A DNA stretch of 64,000 nucleotides from Pseudopithomyces maydicus (taxonomy: Eukaryota; Ascomycota; Dothideomycetes; Pleosporales; Didymosphaeriaceae): positions 806,001 to 870,000 of the forward strand of contig JANTUC010000007.1 in the NCBI GenBank assembly GCA_026873275.1. Reading direction: 5' to 3'. Below the pieces are notes generated by a model. It saw nothing but the letters and a program-made list of their open reading frames with translations. It searched no databases and had not been told where the DNA came from. Positions 11,775 to 24,016 of this stretch are shown piece by piece; the first letter of the stretch is position 1, and every line of letters starts with the position of its first letter. A program made the translations under genes and the position numbers.

Positions 11775-12828
11775 TCATGTTTCAACCGCTTCACCACCAG
11801 TGTTTGCTGCCGGCTCTGCGTCGCTCTTCGGCTTGTGCTTTCTCTTCCTCTTGCGATGCCCTCCACCTTCGCCCTCGCCTTCTGTTGTATGTTCGGTCGT
11901 ATGCGCAGTCGTGGGTCGTGGCGGCTTGGATTCGCCAGATTTGGGCTTGCCCGCATTGCTTCCAGCGGGCGTGTCTTTCTTCTTCCTCATGCTCAGCGGG
12001 TTCGGTTGCTTCGGGCCCTTTCGCTTCTTCTTTTTCTGTGGCCGGTCTTCTGTAGCCACAGCTTCGGCATTGTCACCGCCCTCTTCCTCATCCTCTCCGT
12101 CCTCGTCGCGCTTCCTCTTCGGCGCTTGCTCCGGAATGCGCGGCCCCTTCAACCCCAATCTGAATTTGGATTTCTCTTCTCGATCCCTCTGCTCTTCCGT
12201 CTGCAATCGGTCAGCACAGTGTCGGGAAGAAAGATGCGACCCAGAGAAGGGTAGACGTACTATTGTGCTCATAGGCTCCATGATCATGACAGACTTATTC
12301 AGGTAGACCAGAGGCACTCCAGGGATGGTTCGTAGGCTGTAGGAACCGGTTAGCACATGACGCGCAGGGCCCGTTGAAGACACCTACTGGGCTCGCACTT
12401 TTGTGTCCTGCGATGCGACTATGAGGCGATGCTTGTTCTTGGGGCCAACGACGGAGGATATGCATTCTAGCGAGGTGAGGGGCTCGTCGAGCTCGTGGTG
12501 GTTGCATCGTCTTCGCTCCAGGGTCTTCGCAAACGTGATCAGAGCCTCGTTCTTCGGTGTCGCGGTGTACAGCTGCCTCATGTCGCACTGTCATTTGTTA
12601 GTGAATGTCCCAAGCGGGGGCGGGCGCAGGTGGACATGCCTGGGTGACCATGGGCTTGACCTTGCCTTGCAGGACGGATTCGAGGCGGGCGACAAGGTCG
12701 ATCTTGCAGCGGAAGCTGTCCTCCAGGAGCTGGCTGTCGACGATGCACTGGTAGGGTTCGCGGAAGCCATATGTGGTGGCGAAGTTGTTCATCAGCTTGC
12801 GGTAGGCCTTTGCGCGCTTGAGCTTCAT
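11775..12828 (-). CDS. utp23: rRNA-processing protein UTP23 (PIN-domain family)
   Basis: Four exons, complement(join(11775..12200, 12261..12336, 12388..12587, 12640..12828)), 296 residues. The start KRAKAYRKLMNNFATTYGF, then REPYQCIVDSQLLEDSF and KVKPMVTQCDMRQLY, match UTP23, a nucleolar protein of the small-subunit processome needed for 18S rRNA maturation. LRTIPGVPLVYLNKSVMIME in exon 3 is the conserved end of the PIN-like fold. The last 140 residues form a lysine/arginine-rich tail (PQKKKKRKGPKQPNPLSMRK) that carries nuclear localisation signals. Intron 1 (12588-12639) starts with GC instead of GT (CAG|GCATGT). The reading frame and family alignment leave no better GT donor. Introns 2 and 3 are standard, at 51 and 60 bases. 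Confidence 0.9.
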
Positions 12829-13221
12829 GTTGGCGGCAGGGTAGGGTCCCAGGTGTCTTTTTTGCGTGTCTTCGTCCTCGTCTCCGTCCTCGTTTTCGTC
12901 TTCCCAGAAAAGCCGGGAAAAAAGTTCCCAATGCCAAAGCAACGGCTGCGCTAGTGCACGGGCCTCCCCATTGACAAAGCGGCGCGCACGCCTGCGGTTT
13001 GCGGAGGTCCGAAGTCCCGCCAAAGCATGAGCCCCCAATTCCTACGTCCAGTGACATGACATGGTTCGAGGCGTGGTCGAGCTGACTGAGACCGGACATA
13101 ATTAGCCAACTGTCGCCCAAAGCTTGTGGCCCCGCTCTCTGTTATCGTTCCTCCTACTACGCCTGCTATCGCCCTAGACCCTCTTCATGCCTGCGGATGC
13201 CTGTTGCAACGCCGTTACACT
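12829..13221. promoter_or_regulatory. Divergent promoter region, UTP23 / DUF726 gene
   Basis: These 393 bases lie between the two start codons. A purine-rich tract (about 12862-12908, GA-rich on the UTP23 sense strand) probably lies in the UTP23 leader. The frame of the DUF726 gene stays open upstream to 13126, but no ATG lies between there and 13222 in a better context. Confidence 0.45.
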
Positions 13222-16200
13222 ATGACATCTACCGAGGAACCTGCCAACCCCGATAACCACACACTGCCCACAGCCGTGCCGCCGAAGAGTGCCCCGGCTC
13301 CAGTTGTCGAGTACGACGATTTCGGCCTGCCCATAAGGAAGCCCCGCCAGCGAGTGGCACAGTTCGACGCCGACGACACCGACGACGACGAGGGGCAAGG
13401 AGATGGGAAGGCCAAAGATGAGGCTCAGGATGCAGCATCAAAAGCGTTGAGCTCTGAGCAGCCTGCTCTGCCGGAGACGAACGGAGTGAAGCATGCGCCG
13501 GCTGGCGAAAGGCTAGAAGAGGCCAAGGAACAGATCACCACATCCGAAACGGTTGCCAACGGCCATGTCGAGACGGCCAGGGAACAGAAAATATCGGAAA
13601 TAGCACCCAACGGCCATGTAGAAGCAGGGGCGGAGAAGAAGACAGCGCAGCCAGAGCAGCCAGAGCAGCCAGAACAGCCAGAGCAGCCGCAGAAGCCAGA
13701 GCAGCCCTCCCCTGCAAAGACACACTCTCGGGACTTGAGCAAGGTCGACGCGAAAACAGTGGACAAGCGCAGCAGCATTGCGCATGCAGCTCATACCGCA
13801 GACATTTCCGAATACTCGCACCAGCAGCTGGCCCCCAAGGCCCCGGAGGAGCCCAAAGATGAGAACGACGATGGCGGGTGGCAGACTATGCCCGCATATG
13901 CCCACTACGACATGTACGACGACGACAACAGGCTCGTCGCCAAGGAGAATGCCGAAGAGTTGGAAGACATGCACGGCTACGGCAACGTGGGAGGTGCTGC
14001 AAAGGGCTATACACGCGTCATCATGGATGACGATGTTGAATCGGTTACAAGCATGGACGACAACACTGCATATCTGTTTAAAGAGAAAACCACCACTCTG
14101 GATGACGAGGACGAGGCCGCTCGAGATCCGCTCGCCCAGATGCAAACGACCAAGAGCCTCTTGACAGAAGGCCAGCGTATAGCCTATGTTGGGCTCGTCC
14201 GACTGGCCATCGTCGAGACCGCAAAACGTTTTCCTCAACTCGATCGTAATAAAAGCACTAAGAAAGTTTTGGATATGGCACAAGAAACCACCCAGATGTG
14301 GTCACAGAAAATGATGGTTCGACTGTACGCGCACATGGAAGTGGACGAGTCGGAGCAGATCATGATTGAACAGCTGGGCGAGCACGGAGTGATACCTGCC
14401 GATCTAACACCTGCTCTGATGCAAAATGCCCGTGTGAAGAATCCAGCTGCTGAGTCTTCAACACCAGTAAAAGACACAGACTCAAACAGACTGTCAGTGT
14501 CATCGCCTCGCCCGGACTCCGTTTCCGAAAAAGGAAAATCAACATCGAGTCTGGGGTTAGAAGAAGATGATTATCTAAATAGCCCGCCGCCGCCGCCGTA
14601 CGAAAACCATGAAGGGGATGATCTGCCAGCAGTACGAACACCGTCACAGCTTCCCACCACCAAAAGCTTAGATATCGACCTTCGCTGGACGATCCTATGT
14701 GATTTATTCCTGGTTCTAATCGCGGATTCTGTCTACGATGCGCGGTCCAGACAGCTATTGGAACAGGTTGGCAAGTACCTGAGTGTAGATTGGCTCGAAA
14801 TTTGCCGATTCGAGAAGCGAGTTACCGAAGCCCTTGAAATGGAAGAAGAAGCCAACAAGGAGAATTGGAACGAGGACGAACACATGGAAACCCGCCGCAA
14901 GCGAGCGCGCAACCGGCGATTAGCCCTCATGGGTCTCGCTACTGTTGGTGGCAGTCTTGTTATTGGTCTTTCAGCCGGTCTCTTAGCACCCTTACTTGGA
15001 GCTGGTCTCGCTGCCGGTTTCACTACGATTGGTGTTGCTGGAACTGGAGGCTTTCTCGCTGGTGCAGGAGGAGCTGCCATTGTTACAACCACCGGTGTAG
15101 TCACGGGAGGTACCATCGGTGTTAGAGCTGCAAATCGACGAACAGGTTCTGTGAAAACCTTTGAATACCGCCCTCTTCATAATAACAAGCGGGTCAACCT
15201 CATTGTTACCGTGGCCGGTTGGATGAACGGCAAGATGGACGATGTTCGTTTGCCTTTTAGTACAGTTGATCCCATTATGGGAGATATTTACTCGATTCAT
15301 TGGGAACCAGAAATGCTGCGAAGTATGGGTGACACCATCAACATTCTAGCTACAGAGGTAAGTGTGAGTTATACAACGAGAACGAAAAACTGACTTCGGT
15401 CAAGGCTCTCACTCAAGGCTTGCAACAAGTCTTGGCAAGTACTATCCTCGCAGCACTCATGTCCGCCATGGCTTTACCTCTTGCTCTAACAAAACTGTCC
15501 TATCTTATTGATAATCCGTGGGCTGTCTCTCAAGCGCGTGCGGACATGGCTGGTCTCATTCTGGCCGATTCGCTCATCGATCGTAATCTAGGAGCACGAC
15601 CCATCACACTCGTTGGCTTCTCACTCGGTGCCAGAGTGATTTTTGCCTGTCTGAAAGAGCTCGCCAACCGAGGTGCTGTCGGTCTCGTTCAGAACGTTTA
15701 CATGTTCGGAACCCCAATTGTGGCTAAGAAAGACGAGTATACCAAAGTTAGAGCCATCATTCCAGGGCGGTTTGTAAACGGCTATGCAAACAACGATTGG
15801 ATTCTTGGTATGAAGGCTTACCTCAAATATCACATAGCATCCTCTAACCTGTTCTATAGGATATTTGTTCAGAGCGACCAGCGGTGGTATTCTGCAAGTT
15901 GCTGGCCTTGCTAAGGTTGACGTTCCTGGCGTAGAAAATGTCGACTGCACCGAGCTTGTGCCCGGCCATATGGCGTACCGTGCTTCCATGCCGAAACTCC
16001 TCCGCGAGGTCGGCTGGGAAGTTGAAAGCGACGAATTCACCGAAATCGAAGACCCAGACCCAGACAACCACGAAAAGCGTCAACGCGAGCTCATCAACGA
16101 GATCGAAGAAGCTCGCAAAGAGCTCGAAAAAAGCAGGAAAAGAAGGGTTTCAGCTTTTGGCGTAAGAAAAAGGCACAGAAGAAGGATTGGGAGGTCTATG

Positions 16201-16841
16201 ACGAGAAGTCGCAGCAACATATTGACAAGGACGAGGATCCTGCAAAACTGGCAGAGAACCCGGTCATGTTCGACATTGATGCCATTAGAGCGGAGGTCGC
16301 GGTGCTGTCGGCTGAAGGCATCGAAGTCAAGGAGATCAAGAGCACTTTGCCACCTATGAAGATCGATATGTCACAGACAAGTCCCAATCCATACTCTACG
16401 CTTAGGGAGACGAAGAGCTATGATGATAGACTGGATGTTGCAAGACACCATCCCGCTGGAAGTTCCGGCAATTTATCCACGCATTCTGGTGCTTCGTATG
16501 GACACCAGAACGACACTCGTAAAAAGGAGTTCGATTATTATGACGAGGGTGCTGATGGGGGTATGAGCATGACGTTCGATACGCAATTCAAGGAACCTTC
16601 GCCCGCAAGAAGCCCTGCAAGATCACCTATGCATTCTACATACGGGTCTCATAAGGCATCGTCATCGGTATGGGACACGCCTAGTTGGAAAGATCCTCCG
16701 GTCGATCGTCCGCCACTGCGATCCTCGATGACAGAACCCACCACTCAGAACGGAAACATGGCACCAGGGTATAATGCATGGGCCGACGAGTTTGAAGATG
16801 ATTTTGGTCAGGAAAAGGAAATGAAGATGACGTTCATGTAG
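13222..16841 (+). CDS. DUF726 membrane protein with lipase-like fold, apparent 1-base frameshift in the C-terminal part
   Basis: Exons are 13222..15357, 15405..15807 and 15860..16841, with introns of 47 and 52 bases. The protein is about 1,170 residues. It has a long acidic disordered N-terminus with a Pro-Glu-Gln repeat (PEQPEQPEQPEQPQKPEQP, about 13651-13707). A conserved helical region follows (LTEGQRIAYVGLVRLAIVET). A glycine-rich membrane segment lies at about residues 566-640 (LALMGLATVGGSLVIGLSAG...). The DUF726 hydrolase part has LVGFSLGARVIFACL with its Ser near residue 785, then MFGTPIV and FVNGYANNDWILGY. The family includes human TMCO4 and yeast YFL034W; the role is uncertain, though a lipase or membrane-trafficking link has been suggested. 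After EEARKELE the coding frame shifts at the A run 16127-16132, which looks one base short. Unshifted, the product would end at 16359 with an Arg/Ser-rich tail. Confidence 0.82.
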
Positions 16842-17562
16842 GCGTTGCATCTTTAAAGTACTGTGCCCCAAGTACAAGAAGCTCGAAGTCAGGAGTGCTG
16901 TACTGCGGTCCATTACAGGTTGTTGTTTATAATCGCATGTTAAGCGCGCATTTTTTGGACGGTGTCTTTCCTTCATGATTGGATAGGATGTGGAATTGGC
17001 GTTTGGCGTCGCACCAGGTAGGTGCACGATGCATTATCACATTCATATGCAATACTTCTGCATAGAGGGGCACAACAGGTATATACTGGTATGTATTACT
17101 TCTCTGATGTATATTGTGTTACGACCGGTTGGCACGTAGGTAGATAGCTTTATCTCTATCTGCTAGTTATATATTAAAACCATGGTAATCTCTTGATACG
17201 ACAAAGAATGCCCGATAGAGTATCATGCGGGACCCGCGGCCTCCGCAATGCTTGCGGAGCACGAATTAATTCGGCGAGCACACTGAACATTTCGGACGGT
17301 TTCCGACGTTTTCCCCCGGATCTGCAACACTTGCATGTATATATGCTCACTAAAGGCTTGATCCAGATTGCGTTTTGGCCAGAACTTGAGCTACTGTATT
17401 TCCCGTATCCTTGGAAAAAGTGCACTAAGTCGTTGTTGGCGACGCTACTGCTGTTAGTCCATTCTACATACATAAACCAGCAGCAACGAACCAGTGTAAA
17501 CCCTCCAACGAACAAAGCTACAAACAACAAAACATCAATTCCAGCCCCGAGTGCACGGCAAA
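16842..17562. other. Intergenic, no supported gene
   Basis: These 721 bases cover the 3' region of the DUF726 gene and the promoter of the downstream dehydrogenase, both on the plus strand. The 17030-17180 part is AT-rich. No convincing ORF, RNA gene or repeat was found. Confidence 0.5.
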
Positions 17563-18901
17563 ATGGGTCAAAGGTCTAGCGCGGTGCTTGGGTTTAAACA
17601 GACGTTCTTCCTGCCCAAACCGGCGTTTACGGAAAAAGAGGTGGGAGATCAGACGGGAAAGGTAAGCACCACCTGGGCACGTCACGAGTCACGTGTGGAA
17701 ACGTCCGAGGTTCCGAAAACCACATCTCAGGACATCTTTCAGTGTTCTCTTTTATCGCATTCCCATGTTTTCTTCTTCGAGAAATGATGCGTGCAATACA
17801 TGGCTCTCCCAGCACACCTGGGTCTATGCTAATTTGAAACATCTAGGTCGTAATAATAACAGGCGGATACGCAGGTATAGGCCTCGAGCTGAGCTCATTC
17901 CTCTACGGTGCAAATGCCACGCTTTATATCGCCGGCCGCTCCGAGGAGAAGTACAACCAGGCCGTCAAACACCTGTCAAACACCCACCCCAATGCCACCG
18001 GACAAGTTCACTTTTTGAAACTCGATTTAGCAGACCTATCGACCATCAAGCCTGCAGTCACGGATTTCACCAACAAGGAGCAAAGATTAGACGTTCTGGT
18101 CAACAATGCGGGTGTCATGTGGCCCCCAGCCGGTAGCAAGAGCGCTCAGGGTTACGATTTGCAGATCGCAACGAATGTGTATGGTCCGTTTCTTCTGGCC
18201 CTCCTCTTGCAACCTCTTCTCGCGAAGACAGCCAAGGCGAGTCCAGAGGGTAGCGTAAGGGTTACGTGGGCGGGGAGCGTTGGCGTGGAGTTGGCCTCGC
18301 CACCACAATCCGTATTGTTCCAGCCATCGTCTACCGACAATGGTGAGATCGTGTCGGAGAAGCTGAATTCTGACCAGACGTATGGGCAGACCAAGTGTGC
18401 GAATGTGATGTTGGGGGTGGAGTGCGCTCGTCGCTGGGGTTCCGACGGCATCGTTTCTGTTGTAAGTTTTTTTTTCGCCGCAGCTTGTGGCGTGGCTGAT
18501 CAAGAGGCAGTCTTGGAATCCCGGGAATCTTTACTCGGAGCTTACAAGGCATACATCTTACCTTATGAAATTGGCCCTGAAGCCGTTGCTGTATCCTACG
18601 GTATTCGGAGCGTATACTGAGTTATTTGCTGGTGAGTCGATTTCTTGATATTTTGACGTGTGTTGGTTGCATTTACTTCTGAGAATGACCAATCGCTACT
18701 GGGCTATTTACTAACATAAGAATAGGCTGGTCTCCTGAGATTACGAAAGAGAAAAATGGATGTTATGTTGTACCTTGGGGGCAGATTGGAACATACAACT
18801 TGAGGCTCGAGAAGGCGATCCAAAAGAAGGAAGAGGGAGGAGAAGGAAAAGCGGAAAAGCTGTGGGAAGTCTGCTGGGAGGTGTGTAGGACGTATATGTA
18901 G
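17563..18901 (+). CDS. Short-chain dehydrogenase/reductase (retinol dehydrogenase-like)
   Basis: Four exons, 17563..17661, 17847..18461, 18511..18631 and 18726..18901, give 336 residues. Introns are 185, 49 and 94 bases. The Rossmann dinucleotide motif TGGYAGIG is at about residues 38-45, right after the first intron. NNAG is near residue 119 and the catalytic YGQTK near 211. VSWNPGNLYSELTRH follows at the position where SDRs close the active site. The preceding FKQTFFLPKPAFTEKEV is typical of fungal SDRs resembling retinol dehydrogenase/protochlorophyllide reductase. The substrate cannot be deduced. The enzyme should use NAD(P)H to interconvert a hydroxyl and carbonyl group. A GT at 18881 (GAG|GTGTGT) could be another donor, so the last few residues are less certain. 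Confidence 0.87.
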
Positions 18902-19074
18902 TAGTGAACATGCAGCAGGTCCTTGTCGATAAACGTTACATAATCCGTACTAGTCGAAGGTCAACATCATCAGTTCAATATCCTTTTTTTAGATTTCAAC
19001 AAGTATCATAGAGGCTGTTGTGGTGAAAAGTTGCTCGCGAATGTTGGATATTGTTTTGTTATGTAGAACAAAAT

Positions 19075-21195
19075 CTATCCTATCATACTGCCAAAATATC
19101 GCCTGCGCATTGCTTTCTCCTCAGCCATTCTAAATCCAACGTCGTACACAGCAAACGCAGAACCACCTGTATTTGTTCTCTTGAACCCAATTCTCTTTAC
19201 GTCGATATCTCCTACTCCCTTTGCATTCTTCTCGGTGAAAAGCCCATCATCCGCGTGAGCAGACTGTTCGAATCTCTCCCGATCAAAGAGCGCCGATGCA
19301 AGCCCTGCAACACCCAAGCGCAGCTGGACCTGATGCACTGCTGGCGTTGTCTTTCTTACAGCCCAGACCGCCAATCCAAGACCTAGCAGCGCAAAACCAG
19401 TATTTGCAATTACAAGAGTCCACAATGCAGCGACTGGTAGACGGGTCACCACTTTTGAGGTTCTAAGTTGAGCAAGTATACTTGTGCGGCTGCTGAGCTG
19501 TGAGGCAAGTGGAAACGAATAAGCCTTGCTCATTGCAATTTCAAAGGCACGAATGAATGCCGAAGGCGAGCTACGAGATTCTGGTCCGGTGGAAAGATCT
19601 TGGAACACATTGGCTAAGGTGCCGACGAAACGAGTACCAGGCATACTAGCGGCTCCTGCTATGGTACCATTGCTCAAGGACTTGGTCAGTGAGGTGATTT
19701 GACCGCCAACTTTGGTGTATGTCACATCCCACACTATACTTATCAATTTCTGTCTTTGATATAGAAGGGGCCAGATATCCGTACCTGTAACATTGCAAAT
19801 CATCAACGCAAGCGTTCCAAGAACACCATGTTTCCATATACGTGTATCGTTCTGGAAAGACTGTGGTAGATTCTCGAAGTCTGCTTGCAGGGCGAAGGGT
19901 ATTTTCCGAATTGCAAGCACCGACCACGGATTGCGGAAAATATCATTCTCAGTTTCGTTCTGGAAGGAAGCAACGATCTGTGCGTCAGATAGACCGTTTA
20001 TATTTTCCACGGAGTTACTCAAAAATGGCTGACTCTCTGCGAGATACTTGTGAAAATTGATCATGTGGGTTTTGGTGTTGTGATTGGTAAGGTTGCCAAC
20101 AACATCTATACCAGAGCGGTTGCGGGTGCAAATAAAAGGAACCAACCTAATTGGGCTTCCCGAACCATCTCTTGCATTTGATGTTTGGGGAGCTATATCG
20201 CACTCATTTTCCCGAATAGCCGTACAAGTGGTGGAGACCGCAAAACTTGTGGCCTGGAAGTCTTCGTTCGGATCGGCATTCGCGGGTCCAATAACAGCAT
20301 ATTGGATGTTCTCTGAGTTCGTAAAGTTGATAGTTGTATGTCGGTCTGAAACCAAATTTTTCATGTCTTGGATGATAGTGGCATTGGTGGGAGCGAGGGA
20401 AGATCCACCATCCGCAACTGGTAGCGCTGTTATTGCGCAACCCCATATATTCTTTGGTCCTAAAGGTCCATTTTGCGGCCTTTTTGAGCACCAGGGAGCA
20501 ATCTCTCTACTGAATTGCCTGGACTGAGCAGGAACTTCCTGGATCTGTGTCAACTCTACAGCTTCAGCAGCGACGTGAAAGTACACATCAGCAGCTTGGA
20601 CGAGGAGGCTGAAATTCGTTAGCCCCATTCAATGAATTTCACCCATAATATATGTAATATACCTAGCTGCTATACTCATAATGAGGATTGTGACACTAGT
20701 GCTGAGAATTGGTGAAGTACGTTGCACAGTCTCTGTATCTTTCTCCCGGTTCCAAAAAACCCTCTTGGCCTTGGAGGAAACCAAATCCCACAAAATCATC
20801 ATCTCTGCATTCAAGACTCGTAGCAATACACTCATTTGGTGAGGACTTGGCAGGTCATCTTGATCGTCTCTCTCAGAGGCCTGAAGAAGCGATGAAGCAT
20901 TCGCGTACGAAACGAATGCCATCAAAAAGCCCACAAGGGCGAAGCTTACAGTCGCTGACCATGATGATATGAAAGCCAATTGAGCAGCCGAGAAGTCGAC
21001 AAAGTAAAATCCCTTCGATGTGACGTTCAATTCAGATCCCTGGCATAACTCTTGCAGAGGACAAGTCGGCGTGACAAGATTAGCGTACACGATGTACAGA
21101 ATAATAACAGACGAAATCAGCATAGGAGTAGTGACGATCAAACATTGAATGATGATCTTCTGAGTATACGGCTCGCATGCCAATGTCCACTGCAT
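19075..21195 (-). CDS. Multi-pass membrane protein with large glycosylatable ectodomain, unknown function
   Basis: Exons are complement(join(19075..20608, 20663..21195)), with a 54-base intron (GTATAT...TTTCAG), 688 residues. Three hydrophobic segments lie in the first 180 residues (IIIQCLIVTTPMLISSVIIL, FISSWSATVSFALVGFLMAF and the one ending ILSTSVTILIMSIAA). A hydrophilic domain of about 370 residues follows, with many N-glycosylation sites (NATI, NFTN, NRSG, NLTN, NETE, NDTR, NVTG, NGTI). A last membrane helix (LPVAALWTLVIANTGFALLG) and a basic cytosolic tail close the protein. The segment YFVDFSAAQLAFISSWSATV recurs in uncharacterised fungal membrane proteins. Function is unknown; a surface or sensory role is only a guess. 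The start at 21195 is a true ATG, but an upstream exon cannot be excluded because the frame stays open to about 21298 in another register. Confidence 0.75.
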
Positions 21196-21985
21196 GGCGG
21201 AAAGTCGAGATGCGATCGAACGCAGCGATTTGATATCTGAAGCTCAATGGTGCAAGTACATTGCAAAAGGTGGAACCCAGACTTGTAACAAAGTTCAATT
21301 ATAGTATGCCTCTGCTATTCAAATCGATAAACTCGCTTTACGCCAATATACCGTGGCGACTTCATCACGAGATGGCTGCTACAGTTGCTCGTGCAGTTGC
21401 ATATATCATGCACCACGTATCACAACCGATCTGATCCCATTCGCCAACAGACTGTTTTGCGACCGTTGACTAACCATAGTAGGCGCGGCGTGAACGCCTC
21501 GGTAATTGGTCGTTGCATTGATGTCTCAGGTGTGTAACATGGGGGCGGAACATGCACCATGCCCAATTGAACAAATATACTTCGGAAGCTGGCCCCAAAG
21601 TCCGTTATAGCTCAGTGTAATCCCGATTAGTTAAGAGATCAATCATTCCGGTGCATCCTACTATCTGCCATAGACGTAAAATCAACTCGGCTGAGTACTA
21701 GGTTTCGTGACTACATCGCGCATTTGGAACGGTCACAGAGAAGCCCTAATATCGGAATGTTTGCTCTTTAATAGATGAAACTATCGGTACTATATATGTA
21801 TATACGCTATCACTTGGTAGAATGAATAGGAAAAATAGACTTTAAGTAGTGTCTTAATGTACTGCCATTGCATCAATAACGGCGTTTTTGCTGTCTGCGT
21901 TGATATATCGATGCACCATTAAATGCGATACCCGCCTTCCTCGATCCAATTAAACATCATGATCGACTGGTTTCAGGCCGCCCTG
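21196..21985. other. Intergenic, no supported gene
   Basis: These 790 bases, AT-rich toward 21750-21920, lie between the start of the 688-residue membrane protein gene and the stop of the next gene on the same strand. I see no gene or RNA. Confidence 0.5.
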
Positions 21986-23255
21986 TCATCGCACCACCCA
22001 GGGTGGGGGTGATTCGGCTGCAAGACTACCGGGTAGTTCAGCCAAAGATTTGGGACTGGCTGGCTTGACCTGTCGCCCATCAAGCTCAGCACCCCTATCG
22101 TATGGATGTGCTGTCTCTCCTGGGAGCTCCATAACAGCTCCACTATCAAGCTCAGTCACGCCTGGTTTATCTGCTCCACTGAGAGGTTTCCCATCCGCCT
22201 CCAAAATATTCGTCTTCTCGGTTCCTCCAGTCACATCTGATATGCGTGGGTCGGTGCCTGTGGCATCAGACGTACGACCCGCAGCGTCCGTTGCATGAGT
22301 GTTTTTACTATCGCCGTTCTCGATTTCCGAGGCAGCTGTAGTAGCCTGTGTTCGTCGTCGTCTCCTTCGGCGGAGCAGAATTGCTGCTATTATCGCGATA
22401 ACAAGGAGGGCGACAACTGCGACACCGACTCCTATCCCAATCTTTGCCCCTGAAGCAAGACCTGTGCTACCATCGCCAGAGGATGAATTATTCGGGCCAT
22501 TGCTATTTGAACCATTCCCATTTGGTCCTCCCCCACTACCGCTGCCAGATGATGATGATGATTCACTGTTGTTAGACCCTGTTGGTGACGCTCCTGGCCT
22601 GTTTCCTGAGGATTGTGTTCCTTGTGTTCGAGTTGCGCTCTGACGGGTAGCACCGCCACCTGTGGCTCCTTGCGATGGCGATCTGGTAGAGTTCGGTGCT
22701 AAATCGCTCGTTGGGTCTCCTGTGGGGACGTGTCCGTTTTCATACCTGATGCTCTCCCCGGTAGCTGTAGGTAAAGATGCAAAAAGCGCAAGCGAACTGG
22801 AATCACTGAACGCCGTCGGTGTGAATTTTGCAGTCTCAGTGCAAGAACAAGTTGCTCCAGGCTGCAATGTGGTCGGATCCCCAATTTGTGAGCACACTCC
22901 CCAAACGGCAGTATCGTCGTCGCAGCGCGTGAGGGCTACCCATGGTTGGTCTAATCGGAATCAGTATGCGGCTTCTAAGTCCATTGATCAACGCATTACC
23001 TATGCCTTTCTTATCTGGACAACTACTATCGTTGTAATCAGGGTCGGTACACCCAGCTTGGTAGGTCAGATCAGAACCGTAACCTTCTCCATGGCGCCCA
23101 AAACAGGCGTTGTCGGCTAAGCAGTTATCTCCAGCCCCACAACAGGTTTGAAAGCCAAATGCTGTATTTCCGCATGGAATAAAACTATCATCTAGCTTCT
23201 CTCCAGCCTTGCTGTAGCATGTGCCATTGCTAACGAGGATGTCTAGGTCACTCAT
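21986..23255 (-). CDS. Single-pass surface protein, cysteine-rich ectodomain and long cytosolic tail
   Basis: Exons are complement(join(21986..22950, 23000..23255)), a 49-base intron, 406 residues. The N-terminal 120 or so residues carry a cysteine-rich module: ILVSNGTCY, FIPCGNTAFGFQTCCGAGD, NCLADNACFG, AGCTDPDYNDSSCPDK, then DQPWVALTRCDDD. A Ser/Gly/Asn-rich stalk follows, then one membrane helix (IGIGVGVAVVALLVIAIIAA) and a basic stop-transfer cluster of eight arginines. The cytosolic tail is about 110 residues with acidic and proline-rich parts ending in SPPPWVVR. This architecture is common in filamentous ascomycetes and is suggestive of a wall sensor or receptor-like protein, but no function is established. 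No classical signal peptide precedes the ATG at 23255, so an upstream exon may be missing. Confidence 0.8.
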
Positions 23256-24016
23256 TGTTGGTTCATATCCAACGGTGTAGGGTATTGGCGGAGTAGATGG
23301 ACATCAAAGGCCCGATGCCACGAGAAACGGATAGCAAGCCTTGTTTTTTGCGGATAGGGGTGCATGAGGTACTCATGACGTCTTGTGTAAATCCTCTGCC
23401 GATTGAGTAGATCATGTTCATAACCCTGCAGTTTTGACCAACCAAGGGTAATTTGGGATTTAGGCGACAACCCAGACGACGCCAAGAATAACGTCGATAC
23501 TACTAAGTGTTTACCAGGATAGCGATGTATTAGTGATTTCTTCCTTGGATCTTCGACAGCTAGGTCGTCAATGAATAACTTTACGCTTGAGAAGAAAGGC
23601 GTCTGAAAATTTGTATTGACTGCACCCGTTAATTTGCATTCTTCGAGTATTCTCACGCGCAGTCCGACAACATTTAGAATCTTGTCGATTTTATAAGATA
23701 TTCTAATTGATAGCGACGAACGGTGCAGATGCGTATCTAAACTAGAGGTTTATTCAGTTTTAGCATCGATATACTCAATATCTCGGTTTTGCGCAAATAT
23801 ATATTGACGGCTAACCGTCGTTCTAATCGTGCCTTTAGTGTGTAGTATTATCATCACACGGGTGTAAGGATTATTTGGGGGTATCGATATATGCAGTAAA
23901 TAGTCCCTAAACTTCGCAAAAACCAGGTGAGAGATGTGACCTTGAACAGCATTACAGATTATCTATTTTTCCTCGTATGAAGTCTTGAACTACACATTGA
24001 TAGTGTAATGACATGT
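23256..24016. other. Intergenic, no supported gene
   Basis: An open minus-strand frame at 23252-23656 overlaps the preceding start codon and has no recognisable motif, so it is left out. From about 23640 to 23990 the sequence is AT-rich with stops in every frame. Confidence 0.45.

Noticed and set aside
23252..23656. Minus-strand frame of 134 codons upstream of the single-pass surface protein
   Set aside because: It overlaps the preceding gene's start in another frame, and has no motif or signal peptide that could be spliced on convincingly.
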